From Ctena decussata (taxonomy: Eukaryota > Mollusca > Bivalvia > Lucinida > Lucinidae): a DNA stretch of 64,000 nt. Shown in pieces: positions 36,477 to 47,669 of this stretch; position 1 is the first letter of the stretch, and each line of letters starts with the position of its first letter. The stretch covers positions 2,386,501-2,450,500 of the forward strand of contig OZ022502.1 of NCBI GenBank assembly GCA_963989385.1. The letters run 5' to 3'. The notes below the pieces were generated by a model, which did no database searches, had not been told where the DNA came from, and saw nothing but the letters and a program-made list of their open reading frames with translations. A program made the position numbers and the translations under genes.

Positions 36477-38177
36477 GGTGAGGTGGGAGTAATTGACAAA
36501 ACACATGATTTTATTCATACTTCCTTATATTGTACATTTTCAGTCCCTCTTTCAGAAAATGTAATAAAAAAGGGGGGGTCGCCGATGTCGTTTTTAAGAT
36601 ATCTGACCTCGAAAACGTCAATTTTTCCACTTTTTCGACCCGACGTTATAATGGCGTTCTATGGAAAATGCACCTTTTTGCTCGTACCTCTTGGATAAAA
36701 ACCTTCATTCTGAGAAAACAAAACACATTTTTTTCTTCAAAAACTAACACAGTATGACCCAATGATAGAAGTTCACATTAAAGCAATACAAATAGTAGGT
36801 CGCCGACTTAACTTTCGAGCTAATGTGCATAAAATGCCCGGCCTGCCGTCTCTTGAGACTGAAATGTTGACGTTGCGCATGGTGACGTTAACGGTACTTA
36901 ACTTTTCGCGCCACATATCAACTATCGCTTTTTGTAGGCTACCGGCAAAATTTGTCTGGAACATTCATCACTCATGACTGTGATTGTCTGGAAAGTGCAG
37001 GATGAAGGCAGATGTAATACGTTTCTCTAAATCTCTGCATAATCCGTCTTAACTAAGTATTTTTAATTTAAAAAAATCGAAAGCATTGCCATTATGCCCT
37101 CCCATACAGTTGACGGGCACCCAAGACAGTTGACGGGCACTCGGGTTAGGGCGGGCTTCCACGTGTTATGACATTTGAACAATTCCCTTGTCCACTTGGC
37201 TTTTGTACAGTGTAAGCGAGTCAAGTTTTCAAGTTCCTTACCCGACCCAAGAAAGGGCATATTCTGCACGGTAACCTAGCGGTCAAACGACTGGACTTCG
37301 TCGACTCTCTCTCTCTCTCTGTAAAAATGATAGGCAGCTTTGATTCACTTTAGCGTCCAGGAGATACTTTGATATACACTTGAAACAGAAATAAGAAATG
37401 AAAAAAAAAAAAAAAAACAGAAAAGTGAAAGAAAGGCAAGGAAAAAAAACCACACTGTTTTATCTTATTGACAGAACAGATGTTGAATTATCGTATCAAC
37501 GTCGATAAGAGATTCTGACGACATTGCGTCGACGTTGATAAGGCTGCCTGGTGGTGTTCAAATGCTAGGGACAGTCTAAGAATTTTTGATATAACTGAAA
37601 TTTGGCATAGCTTTTGCTGATTAGTATTTAAAGTGTGGGGGCTATGATAAGGACTGTCGACGGCTGCTAACATGTTAACTGCTAAGTACGTGGTGGAAGT
37701 GTAGACAGTGATCTGACTATTCATTGTACGATTCTGGATTCAATTTCACGAGGCTTTGTTATTGCAACTCAACAGCTGCGAACTTCATCTAACAAACTAA
37801 TGAGGAACTGTCAGAGAACAGCTTTCTCCCCACGGAAAAGTAGCTATATTTTTTCAGTTTCTTCTCTACGGCACTTTCTAACTCAAAAGCTGCGAACTCC
37901 GTCTCATAAACTGTAAAGAAACTGTCAAATATCCAACAAGTAGTCTTCCGCACGGACTAACTATTTTTTTCAGTTTCTCCTCCACGGCACTTTCTACTTC
38001 CTTTAAATTTCGCCCAGCGCTCAGCCTCCTTGAATTTTGTGAGCAGACCATGAAGTGATCACAGAAGTGGCTAACGTTGACGCCATCTTGTTTTTATCAA
38101 ATGGAACGTTCGACGTCATTACGTAACGTAGTGACGGAAACTGCAGCACGGCGGCGCTGAATTACTCCCACCTCACC
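36477..38177. mobile_element. 1.7-kb element with GGTGAGGTGGGAGTAATT ends and TTAA target
   Basis: GGTGAGGTGGGAGTAATT at the left and its reverse complement at the right are perfect inverted ends, each flanked by TTAA (36473-36476 and 38178-38181). Excision restores CGTTTAAAC, the palindrome of the host satellite. TTAA duplication is typical of piggyBac and Kolobok superfamilies. No transposase is evident. It includes a short (CT)n tract near 37303. A truncated relative is at 12995-13653. Confidence 0.87.
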
Positions 38178-38771
38178 TTAAACAATATATTAAGTCGTTT
38201 AAACGATATATTAAGTAATTTAAAAGACATACTTTCTGTCTTGATTTCTACGGAAGCGTATATACGCCACCACTTGCTACATAAATATGCTAGCAAAATT
38301 TGAGTTTTTCGCGCTTAATATTTTATTTGTTCTCTGCATATTATCTGTCTTTGTAAAATGTTTAATTGAAAATGATCATAAAATGTATGACAACGCGTTT
38401 AAATATATTGTCATTTGCCATTATTATCTCGAGAAGTCTTGATGTTATCTTTTATTGCTATATATTTAATATTTTTTCCCAAAATATTCATGCACAAATA
38501 TTAACGCACCGCACCGTACTGGGGTAAAATAATGTACCGAACCGCCGAAGATTTCCGACCCCTACCAATTTTTACGGACGCTACCGTTACCAAACTGCTT
38601 CCGAGAATGTATTGATTCAGTAAAATCGTTTGTTTATTAGACATGTTAGAGTATCTGAAGTATAAATAATATGATTTCATACTAAGACTTGAAATTTCCC
38701 AGCCACACAAAGAATTTCTGTATAGGATCTATCCACTTAAATTTAGGGTAACATACACAAAGTAATCCCTT

Positions 38772-39552
38772 TTAGGTCACCTGAGCAATAGGCTTAGGGT
38801 GAGCTATTGTAATGGCCATCGTGCGTCGGCCGTCGTTCCGTTGTTCAAATGATGACCCCAGGGTCCAAAATGGCCCTGCGGCATGGGGTCCTGAGTTTGA
38901 ACCATAGAAATACATAGAAAAATATTCAGAAATCTTCTTCTTCAGGACCACTTGGCTCAGATGCTTGAAATTTGATATGATGCATTGCTTGGTGGACTCC
39001 TGCAAAGATTGTATAAATGGTGGCCATGGGATCCAAAATGGTCCTGGGGCGGGGAGTCTTGGGTTCGAAATAAAATATATTCAAAAATCTTCTTCTCCAG
39101 AATCCCTTAATGCAGATGCTTGAAATTTTGTATGATGCATTGCCTAGTAGTCATTTACTAGGTTTGCTCAAATGATGGCATCAAGTTAAAAAAATGGCCC
39201 CACCCCATTGGGTCCTGGGTTTGAACCATAGAAATAAATAGAAAATTATTCAAAAAATCTTCTTCTTTAGAGCCACTTGGCTCAGATGCTTGAAATTCAG
39301 TAAATAGCAATGCCTAGTGGTCCTTTGCCAAGATCATTCAAATGATTGCCTCTGGATCCAAAATGGCCCCTCCCCAGGGGGTCCAGAGTTTGACTCGTAG
39401 CAATACATAGAAAAAATATTTAAAAATCTTCTTCTTCAGAACCATTTGGAAATCGTTGCAAACTATCAGGTTTGTTCAAATGATGACCCTAGTTTGACCT
39501 TTATCCTTTTTTGTTCAGGTGAGCGATTAAGGGCCTCTTGGCCCTCTTGTTT
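38772..39552 (+). repeat. Mobile minisatellite (CACCTGAGCAAT type), ~160-bp units
   Basis: Starts AGGTCACCTGAGCAATAGG and ends CAGGTGAGCGATTAAGGGCC with a GGGCC-TCTT-GGCCC hairpin and CTTGTTTT. In between are about five units of roughly 140-170 bp with landmarks CAAATGATGACC, CAAAATGGCCC, GTTTGAACCATAGAAATA and CTTCTTCTTCAG, at about 38846, 39014, 39171, 39340 and 39478. Confidence 0.85.
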
Positions 39553-39694
39553 TATCTTATTTCATTTCGCAGATGTAACTTAATTAAACTAATACCACTT
39601 GACATCTGCTTATGTGTCTCTGTAATTAGGAATATATCGGAGAACAATAAATTCAGTCAGAGAAGATGTGGTAGGAGATCAGCCTACCTTAAAG

Positions 39695-39800
39695 AATAAT
39701 TTTTGTCTCGGTCGGACAAATGCAATGTTCCCTGTAATTTATGATATCTATTACTATTCGCTCAAAGGCGGTACTTTTGATATGGGTTATTTCTACTGTA
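39695..39800 (+). repeat. R1 fragment
   Basis: TTACTATTCGCTCAAAGGCGGTACTT-type core near 39755; only the core region is present. It is followed by a 40-bp direct repeat (TTTTGATATGGGTTATT, 39775 and 39823). Confidence 0.55.
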
Positions 39801-39998
39801 CGTTTTGTGTGTTTAAATGTTCTTTTGATATGGGTTATTATTTCTAACGCACGTTTTGTGTGTTTAAATGTTATTATTCTATTATTAGTAGTCAGTTCAA
39901 GGTTAACTTGATAAAAAAACTTGTGCTGTTGAGTGGAGGGGAGGGGGGGGGGGCGGGTACTCTCATATTAAGTCAATTCGGGTATATACCGCGGAAAT

Positions 39999-39999
<1 letters not shown>

Positions 40000-40038
<39 letters not shown>
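40000..40038. repeat. (AC)n microsatellite
   Basis: About 19 AC repeats. Confidence 0.95.
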
Positions 40039-40040
<2 letters not shown>

Positions 40041-40094
40041 TTTTTGTGTGTTGCACATCCACTTCACTTTAGTCGAGATTGACAATGATACACC

Positions 40095-40220
40095 CTCTCA
40101 CTTCTGCTGATTCAAGATAAGTGGCGGAAGTATATGCACGCAGTACTCGTTAACTGCTTAAGATGTCTTGGCCGACACAGGAACTGACCGGCTCGACATG
40201 ACTTTAGTTGTTTACTGGGC
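40095..40220 (+). repeat. SINE-A fragment, plus orientation
   Basis: CTGCTGATTCAAGATAAG and CATGACTTTAGTTGTTTACT are reverse complements of SINE-A body landmarks. The head is absent. Confidence 0.6.
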
Positions 40221-40429
40221 CTTTAAACCTCAACACAGTGAACTTAATCCACCGTTTTGTCAGTGACAAGTCGCTCCCTAAGATTTAAATCGTACACAGC
40301 ACATATACGTATACCACTTTTATATATGAGTGCCCCCCTTCCCCACCCACCTCGGGGTACTGCTAAGGGTCCAATAAATCTCAAGGTAGTCAGACGATGC
40401 AGGAGGTATATATGGCAAGCCGTTTTACT

Positions 40430-41135
40430 ATTTATAATGCATAGTAGATATCTTATATGGTATATTAGATCTCTAATTTGCCGATTAAGATATCTAATAT
40501 GCCATATAAGATGTCTAATATAACATATGAGACATCTTAAAATTCCATATAAGAAATTTGGTGTAAGATATAAAATATCTTATATCGTATATGAGATATC
40601 TTATTTAAATTTTCATATAACCTTTCTTATATAATATATCAGATGTCTTTTATACTATATAACATATCTTATATGGCATATAAGATATCTTATATGGGAT
40701 ATAGGATATCTTATGTGGGATATGAGATATCTTATTTACATTTACGTATAAGATATCTTATATAATATTTCAGGTAACTGATATAGCATATAAGATATCT
40801 TATATGCTATATAAGATATTTTATATATCATATAAGATAGCTGATATAGCATATAAGATATCTTATATGTAAGATTAAAGGAGATATCTCATATCCTATA
40901 TAAGATATATCCTATATAAGATATCTTATATCCGATATCAGATATATAGGGTATAAGATATCTCTTATTTTAAATTAGATATCTTAATGTTATTTAAGAT
41001 AACTTATATATTTTATAAGATATCTTATTTATCATGTAAGATATCTTAAAGATAAAAGATGTCTTATACAAAATCAATAGAATTTTATATAATTTATAAG
41101 ATATCTGATATAATAAATGAGATATCAACATTCCA
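40430..41135. repeat. Palindromic AT satellite (ATAAGATATCTTAT units)
   Basis: About 700 bp of short, self-complementary units built on ATAAGATATCTTATAT, with few other sequence classes. Both strands read alike, so extended hairpins or cruciforms are possible. Confidence 0.95.
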
Positions 41136-41139
41136 GAAT

Positions 41140-42500
41140 AAATAGTAAAATGGCTTGCCATAGGTATAGTTTATTTTCATGGAAGTTATCCTGTGACACA
41201 TAAACATTTCTTGGGTACCATGTGCCTCCTCGGCCACTAATAAAACGTCTTTTCCGAGTGGCCTTGTAGCTCTTTTTTGATACCGTCTCATGACACTATA
41301 TAGGAATGGACATTTCAAGGCACAATTTAAGTGTTTAAACTGTTAACTTACAGTTGATTTTACCTTATTGTAGCTAGTGTTGTGCCGTGTGGCGGCCGTA
41401 AAACCCGTACATCATCTATAGTGCAGATTATATTTTGTTTTCGTCCTTTGAAATTAGGACCCTTTTTGATAATAATCAGTCATTGAATCGACTGCCGTAT
41501 TAAAATTTAGAAAATACAGTATGCTTTTCTAAGGTTTCTTCACCAGATATTGTCAGGGTCACTGATGAGGCTTTATTAGCCGAAACGACGTAGTCTCGCC
41601 CATGTAACTTCTTCTGAATGTGTTCTCTCCTCTTGAAGGAACTCTTACAGATTTTGATTTCACCCCTACCTTCCTACTGGTACGCAAACTGCTATTGAAC
41701 TGTGGTCGAACAGTAGTTTTTAGTTTAAACAAATAGCGAACTTTTATTGTTTAATGGAAATGATTTTGACAATTGCTAGATCTTATCTGAACACAGAAAA
41801 AAATATTGATCTTCTATCGTCTTATTGCGTAAATTTGAGGGCTGGATTTGGATTTTGATTGTTTCAGTTCCTGGTCTTTGCATACTTTTTACTTTTAAAT
41901 CGACTAAACGGAAAAGACATTCCGCATGCTCCTTTTTCTTCGTTTATTACAATAAATTTATTGATCTGAATGAGATAATGAGTAGCAAGTGGACAAAAAT
42001 ATTAGCACCTCTCCTTACATATATATCACGATGCATATTTCAAAAAGCACCTGGCAAAAATAGTGTCATAAAATGAAAAATATTAGTACTACTTGTTATT
42101 TTTTCAACAAAGGGCATTAATACTGTTACAAAATATAAAGTGTCTCGAACTGACATATATAAATTTATCAATACGACATATTCAACTATCTGAACGAAAT
42201 ATGATTTTCTCTTGCTTGATATTTTATATTTTTGAAGGAAATAATACAATCATTCTACCCCGAAGACAGAGAGTGATCTGTGAAGACGCAAAATCTTTTC
42301 GTGCAAAATGGTAGTTTTTAATTAAAAGCAAAAATATTGCCAAAACACATATATGGCTATATACTTTCGGATCATAGTGAAATACTTGTTTATCAAAATC
42401 AGATAATCATTTGCCAAACAAGAAAAAGTTAGACGCACTGTTTTCTTTTATTTGTCTGTCAACATTAAATTGAGACTTACCGTGAAAATAATGATCTAAA
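41140..42500. other. Interior of the 4.4-kb element, unassigned
   Basis: Includes a short segment at 41825-41880 (GAGGGCTGGATTTGGATTTT) complementary to 34700-34750 of the R1-containing insert. Otherwise nothing is recognised. Confidence 0.35.
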
Positions 42501-43119
42501 CGCACTATGTTTTAACATTATTAATATTATCACAGTCAAGCCACTTATTTCTGGCATTTTCGGGAGAAAAACATATTTTTCCGGCAGTTTTATGTAGCAA
42601 GTGGTGGCGTATATACGCTTCCGTAGATTTCCGTTCAAATTTTCTTGTTTTGCTTTCTTTTCTGATATTTATCGGAATGAAAAGTAGATAGTAAGTCGTG
42701 TAAACGACATATTTTTGTTTCAATTTTTTTTTCTGTTTTTCTTGAGTTAATTTCATTACTGGTTTACTTGTTTTAATTTCCATTCTATTTTTATATCGTT
42801 TAAACGCCATATTATGTCGTTTGAACGATATGATAAGTCGTTCAAACGAGATATTTGTTGTTTTGATTTCCATTCTAATTTTCTTGTTTCAATTTCTTTT
42901 CTGATAAATATCGAAGAGTTAATGTCCCTTCCGGGGTTCCGTAATAATACGCCTTTTATTTTCCCAAGAATTGCGCCTGAAAATGGTTTCTTCTAGAGTA
43001 CAGCAAAATTTCAGCTTGAATAATTGACAGTAAATATAGCACAATGGTGTAAGTTTATGAGTTTGCTACAAAATGTGGGCCGACCATGGTGAGTACGACA
43101 TATTTATATTATCCCTGGC

Positions 43120-43460
43120 TGCCTCTACAAGCCACAAAACTAGTCAAAGCCACCCCAACTCCACTCCGCCCCCAGTAAATTCATGCTGGCCGTCCCAAGG
43201 CGACACTTTAGTTCTGGTTCTTCTTAGCTGTTTTATGTGTTGTTTGTTGCTATTTTTGTCATTGATATGTTGTTAGTGATGTTAAGGCTAGCCTGGTGAC
43301 CATCTACATTGGAAATGGATGTTCATCTTGCTCCGCTGATAATGCGCTTGGTGGTTATTAATTGTGTAATGTCTTTTCCCTAAGTTGTCTTGAGTGGGAT
43401 CAAGGATTGAATTTGTCAGTTACTGAGAATGTTCCTACTTACTTTTGCAGGACAATATTT
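43120..43460 (+). repeat. R1 repeat
   Basis: The diverged core TGGCCGTCCCAAGGCGACAC near 43186 is followed by the T-rich body and GAGTGGGATCAAGGATTGAA-type distal sequence. Confidence 0.6.
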
Positions 43461-43464
43461 AGCG

Positions 43465-45360
43465 TTACTGGTAACGTTATACATGAATGACATGGAAGGA
43501 AACGTGGAAAATTATCTACATCATTGCATGAAAAGCAGTGCCATAAGATTTAACAACCTTGAATTAATCGGCGAAAAGTCGTGAATAAACAAGCACATTT
43601 ACGCACTTCTAATGCATGGTTACTCAACTTTCAATAAAAAAGACGTCCATGGTCACTAAAATATTTCTGCCATGCACTCTGCCTCTCCCCTTTCGGTTAT
43701 AGTACAAAGCATTGGTGGAGCACTGTCTATGTTTTCTTAAGTTACGTCGTCATGTCTTTGTACTCTTACATTAAGTCATCAAGTCGTGACACAGATTTCA
43801 AAGCACTGCTGTTTACATGTTTTTACAATGCCAAATGGAGAGTAAAAAAAGAGTAAAAGAAAACGTACCAGCTTTTGATAATCAACGACGTCAAGATGGC
43901 ACATGAATGGATCGGGCTTGTCGGGGTGGAGATTATTGAATAACATGGTATCTGCTTTTTGTTGATGAATTTGCAGTTCCTTCACGCTACTAAGGCGCCT
44001 ATCTCGTCTTAAAATGGACATATCAAGCTCGAAACAGATAATGGCAGCCATCGTGAATCGCCTGATGATCTCGTAACCGGACGACGATATAAATAAAAAG
44101 ATGTACAACCGCGTTGGCAGTCAAACGGTGAAAAAATATAGTGCCACATTTATTCGCAAATTTTAACGAATATTTTGTTGAGTTTATGCAATTACAATGA
44201 CAAAAAAATACTTGACATTGCAGTAAGCCTTGCCAGGACCCTCGGGAGATGTTGGAAACTTTAGCTCTCGGCCTTGTTTTCCAACAGAGAGAAAACATAA
44301 CTTTATTGATTCCAACAATGTGGCCGTTTCTGAACTAATCTACGACTTGATGGCCTCAGCCGAAGCATAATAAGGCTTTCTAATACCAGATTTTCATGTT
44401 AACTGACTTATTCCATTTGTATACTCGGGCGCAAAAATAACGCATACTTTTCTTTTGGGTGTTTTTTTGTCAAAATAAAAATCTGCTGAAACTGGCAAAG
44501 CAGGGAAGATTTTATCAATGAACTGAGTTCACTTCGTCGCAGAATTATTGAAATTTCCTTTGTTTATTCATGCGTAACGAAAGCGTAAACAATCAAGTGG
44601 CCATTCTCAAAATTCACAAATACTGATCAGTTAACTTATTGTCTGGAGCTGAGTTGTACCAGGCTCCAAAACTGATGCCGTCTTTATCTAGGACTTTACA
44701 ATGTCTCAGAAAGATCATCAAGAATTTTTAGCATTGCAAAATCGTTACAAAATGTTTTTCCCCTTATGCAAAGCCCATAAAGTAAGCAATTTCTGCGATA
44801 GGAAAAGAAACTTTTGCGGATATTTCAGCAAACAGAATTGGAGCTGGATTCCAGTTTAGTTAAATTAAAAGGTAAGTGGTCGCAATCGAATGGAGTATGC
44901 TAACAAATGGTAGTAACTCTGTACGGCTTTCGATAATGCAACCACAGATTGAAGTTTTCGGCGCTGGTTCCTTGAAAAAAAAACTGGGCAATACTGAATA
45001 AAAATCATACTACATCTTTATCATTAAAGGCAGTCTACTGTTAGCAAATCGGGAGAAAAGATTTTTTCCAGAAAAACATTATTTTGGCCCTTAAATTTTG
45101 TAACTCAAACCGGAAGTGAATTAAATACGTGCTGATTTCATATCAGAATTTCTTTGAAACATTTCCTTTGGCCATGGACTTACACATTTTGAAACCCAAA
45201 TCACCAGATTTTTCAAATAATTTGATGATTCAGACGATTTTCAAAACCGTTAGAATATACAGAGTTTTGTATGTGCGATTTAACTGTTTAAAAAGGTTTA
45301 CACCGTTTTCCAGTTGCTTACATCATTCTGAAATCACGTAAAGCAAAATTGTATTGATAA
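43465..45360. other. Intron stretch, unassigned
   Basis: No splice-supported exon or known repeat seen. ORFs at 43779-44298 (minus) and 45129-45341 (plus) lack motifs. Confidence 0.35.
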
Positions 45361-45375
45361 TTTCATCTTTGATAC

Positions 45376-45529
45376 GAAGCGGCGCTAGTGTAGTGGATAA
45401 ACTCCGGACTACCAATCCAGAGGTCGCAAGATCGATCCCCTGCTTCTCCGGTCTTTCGCATCAGACTTTAAACCGAGGTCCCGTCTCCATATGACCTCGT
45501 TGTTGGTGGGAAGTTAAACCCGAGTTCAC
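45376..45529 (+). repeat. SINE-B copy with 13-bp TSD
   Basis: TCATCTTTGATAC occurs at 45363-45375 and 45530-45542. The body matches 17217-17381, with the A box TAGTGTAGTGGATAAA and the B box GCAAGATCGATCCCC. Confidence 0.95.
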
Positions 45530-45799
45530 TCATCTTTGATACTGTGAGCCACACTTTCTTTTAATTTTGTCCTTTTTGACAAAAATCTTCATATTTTTTC
45601 AAAGCATTGCACTGTGACAAGAAAGTGCTGCAAAACTTATGACTACGTATAGACAAATGCCAGTACTATTTTAAATTACAATATCATTACATTTAATTGA
45701 GGAAAAACGAAACCATAACATGCGTTTCTTTTGCTGTTGAGTTTACACATAGAAATTGAGAATAACAGAGTTGCTTCCCCTGAAATGTTTGATTTCAGG

Positions 45800-47668
45800 A
45801 TGCAGAATAATCGTGACATCAACGACATCCTTATCAAAAGTGGGACTTCAGTTACTTATAAATGAGCCGTTCTCTGTGAAAACCGGGCTTAATGACATTA
45901 CGTAAAATTACGTTGTTTAGGTTTGAAAAACGCCAAAATAAATGATTTTTCGGACCTGTCTTTATTTCCATGATTATACCTTAATAGTTGAAATATATCA
46001 TAACACTTTTGAATTCAGACAAAAATCAGTTATAGATATGACATATGTTGCCATGGCAACGCTTTATCTCTGGTAACCCCGAAGCCTTGAAAACAGATAG
46101 TATACCATAAGAAAGACCTGTAATTTGTGAAAGAACGTTGAATCATATAAATTATCATTGGTGTGCTATCACATACACATTGAACAGGAGCAAACACATA
46201 TTTTGTCCGAGTTATTTTGCCTAGCACGCACCAAAAGCGCGTACGATCGAACGTTATGACGTTGACGTCAAAACATACTTGCGTGACGTTAATAACGTCA
46301 TATGAAGAAACTGCTTCACCTGTATGATTCCTAAAGCACATATCTTCGTAATAAATAATGGTAACCCTCTCAAATTTTCAGGAAACGTTTAGGAAAGCTA
46401 TTACTTTCCAGTGATGCAGTTATCTAAATATTAACTTTTGTGTCATTAAGCCCGGTTTTCACAGAGACTGGCTCAAATATATGCGTCAGAAACTTTCATC
46501 AATGGCGTCTGGATTACAATCTGCTCAAATGTGCAGTAATTGTGTTTAATGAACTGACTTCAGCATATCGGCGCTTGCAAAGAAGAAGGTTCCTAGGCGA
46601 GAGTGAGTTACATGAAACTGAAAACCATATCCATCTCGGGATTGTTTGTAATAAATACATGAATATGAAAGCAAATGTACAGGAACCAGCGTGGACAATA
46701 AGGAGAACATTCTTTGGCATCTTGAATTCTTGTTTTTGTGAAACTGATTTACATCCTATAACTCTCAAACGGATATATGACTCTATCGTTTTGCCTAAAG
46801 CTGTGTATGGTTGTGAACTGTGGTGCAGTCTTCGTCAGCCAGACATGCTCTCAGTAGAACGTTCTCATCGTGTATGTCTAAAGACACTTCACGGAATAGA
46901 GAGGAATACGAGAACTTGCGTCGCCCTGAGCCTTGTTGGCGCTGTAAGTTTGGAATATGAAATTGAAAACGTAAATTAGTCCTGTTTGGTCAGCTTTGTA
47001 GAGTTGATACTTCTTTTGCCGTGAAGCGACTTTTTCTATATAGACTGACGATGAAGTACTTATTTTATGACATTGATCATGGTTTCATGTCAGTTATTTT
47101 TTAGTGCCTGGCCAAATATAGTTTACAACATATTATTGTTGAATTTGTGAACTCAGGATTATTTCCATCGAAATATTCGTGGAAAAGGAGTTTAAGTTCT
47201 AAAATAAGGGTACATGCAAATCAGGCTCTCCTTTCGCATGCTGTTGAAAATGAACTCCAGTTGTTTTTAACTTTTCATCAAGGCGTGGAGCCTTCTATGT
47301 TTTTGGCTATCTCCAAACAGTATCCGCGCATGTTAAATGCTTGTAGGTCTGTGATAAGACTTGTCGCGTTTTAGTTTAGAAGATTTTCTGTGGCAGTCTG
47401 CTCGGCATGTGGAATGTTTTGTGTAAATAACATATTACTTTGCTTATTTTGGTGTCGTGCTAATAGCAATCATAGGCATAAAATGTGGATGGGCATTTGG
47501 CGCAAATTTGGTGAAGATTTATATAGAAGAAAGGCTGGTCTCGAAAACGACACAGTTATGTCCGCTCTGTTCGGGAACTTTGAACTAGTAGGTGATATTC
47601 TGAATGCCAGTGACAAACTTAATTTTTATTGCTTCTTGGCACGTGCTATGCACAATTCAAAGGCTTGA
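45800..47668 (+). pseudogene. Decayed non-LTR retrotransposon (RT C-terminal half)
   Basis: Translation around a MITE insertion gives LSKVGLQLLIN, then ICVRNFHQWRLDYN (after the RT catalytic YADD region) and YDSIVLPKAVYGCELW. After frameshifts near 46970 and 47095 come LVLFGQLCRVDTSF and YSLQHIIVEFVNSGLFP; beyond a break near 47375 come CSACGMFCVNN and MWMGIWRKFGEDL. This order is the post-catalytic part of LINE reverse transcriptases common in bivalves. The last frame ends at 47668. The 5' half, including endonuclease and RT fingers, is absent. Confidence 0.85.
45864..46474. mobile_element. 611-bp MITE inserted in the LINE, AAAT TSD
   Basis: TIRs of about 34 bp: GAGCC then TCTCTGTGAAAACCGGGCTT then AATGACA, at both ends inverted. 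AAAT at 45860-45863 and 46475-46478 is the target duplication. Removing one AAAT plus the element restores the LINE frame (CTT ATA AAT ATA TGC, LINIC). No ORF. The apparent first residues of the ORF at 46440 come from the MITE, not the LINE. Confidence 0.9.
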
Positions 47669-47669
47669 G

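Larger units (their letters stand above)
38248..42626. mobile_element. 4.4-kb element with CTACGGAAGCGTATATACGC ends and ATTT TSD
   Basis: The 38-bp ends (CTACGGAAGCGTATATACGC, then CACCACTTGCTACATAAA) are perfect inverted repeats at 38248 and 42626. They are flanked by ATTT at 38244-38247 and 42627-42630. Joining the flanks gives CTTGATTTCCGTTC, matching the foldback consensus. The interior contains a mobile minisatellite, an R1 piece, a SINE-A piece, an AC microsatellite and a palindromic AT satellite. No transposase is seen. The superfamily is unassigned. Confidence 0.85.
34345..42955. mobile_element. Foldback element rich in TCGTTTAAACGA palindromes, split by nested insertions
   Basis: The left edge (CCCTGAAGGGATATTTCC, GATATTTATCAGAATAGAAA, TTGAAACAAGA) is mirrored by the reverse complement of 42860-42950. 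Pieces survive at 34345-34700, 35411-35497, 36462-36476, 38178-38247 and 42627-42955. Each piece contains units such as ATATCGTTTAAACGACATAT. Inserted segments are R1-containing DNA (about 34700-35410), a MITE (35498-36461), a TTAA element (36477-38177) and a 4.4-kb element (38248-42626). Removing the last three joins the satellite sequence smoothly. Confidence 0.7.

Noticed and set aside
38772..39552. Confident Helitron call for the CACCTGAGCAAT minisatellite
   Set aside because: There is a terminal hairpin, but the CTRR end and a clear TC start between A and T are not seen.
40430..41135. CRISPR-like array
   Set aside because: Units are short, continuous and self-complementary without unique spacers, and the DNA is animal nuclear.
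42505..42873. 122-codon minus-strand ORF rich in Lys and Phe
   Set aside because: It lies across the foldback palindromes and the transposon end; the composition is produced by repeat units.
46440..46477. First dozen residues of the ORF at 46440 as part of the reverse transcriptase
   Set aside because: They are encoded by the terminal repeat of the inserted MITE; the LINE resumes just after the AAAT duplication.
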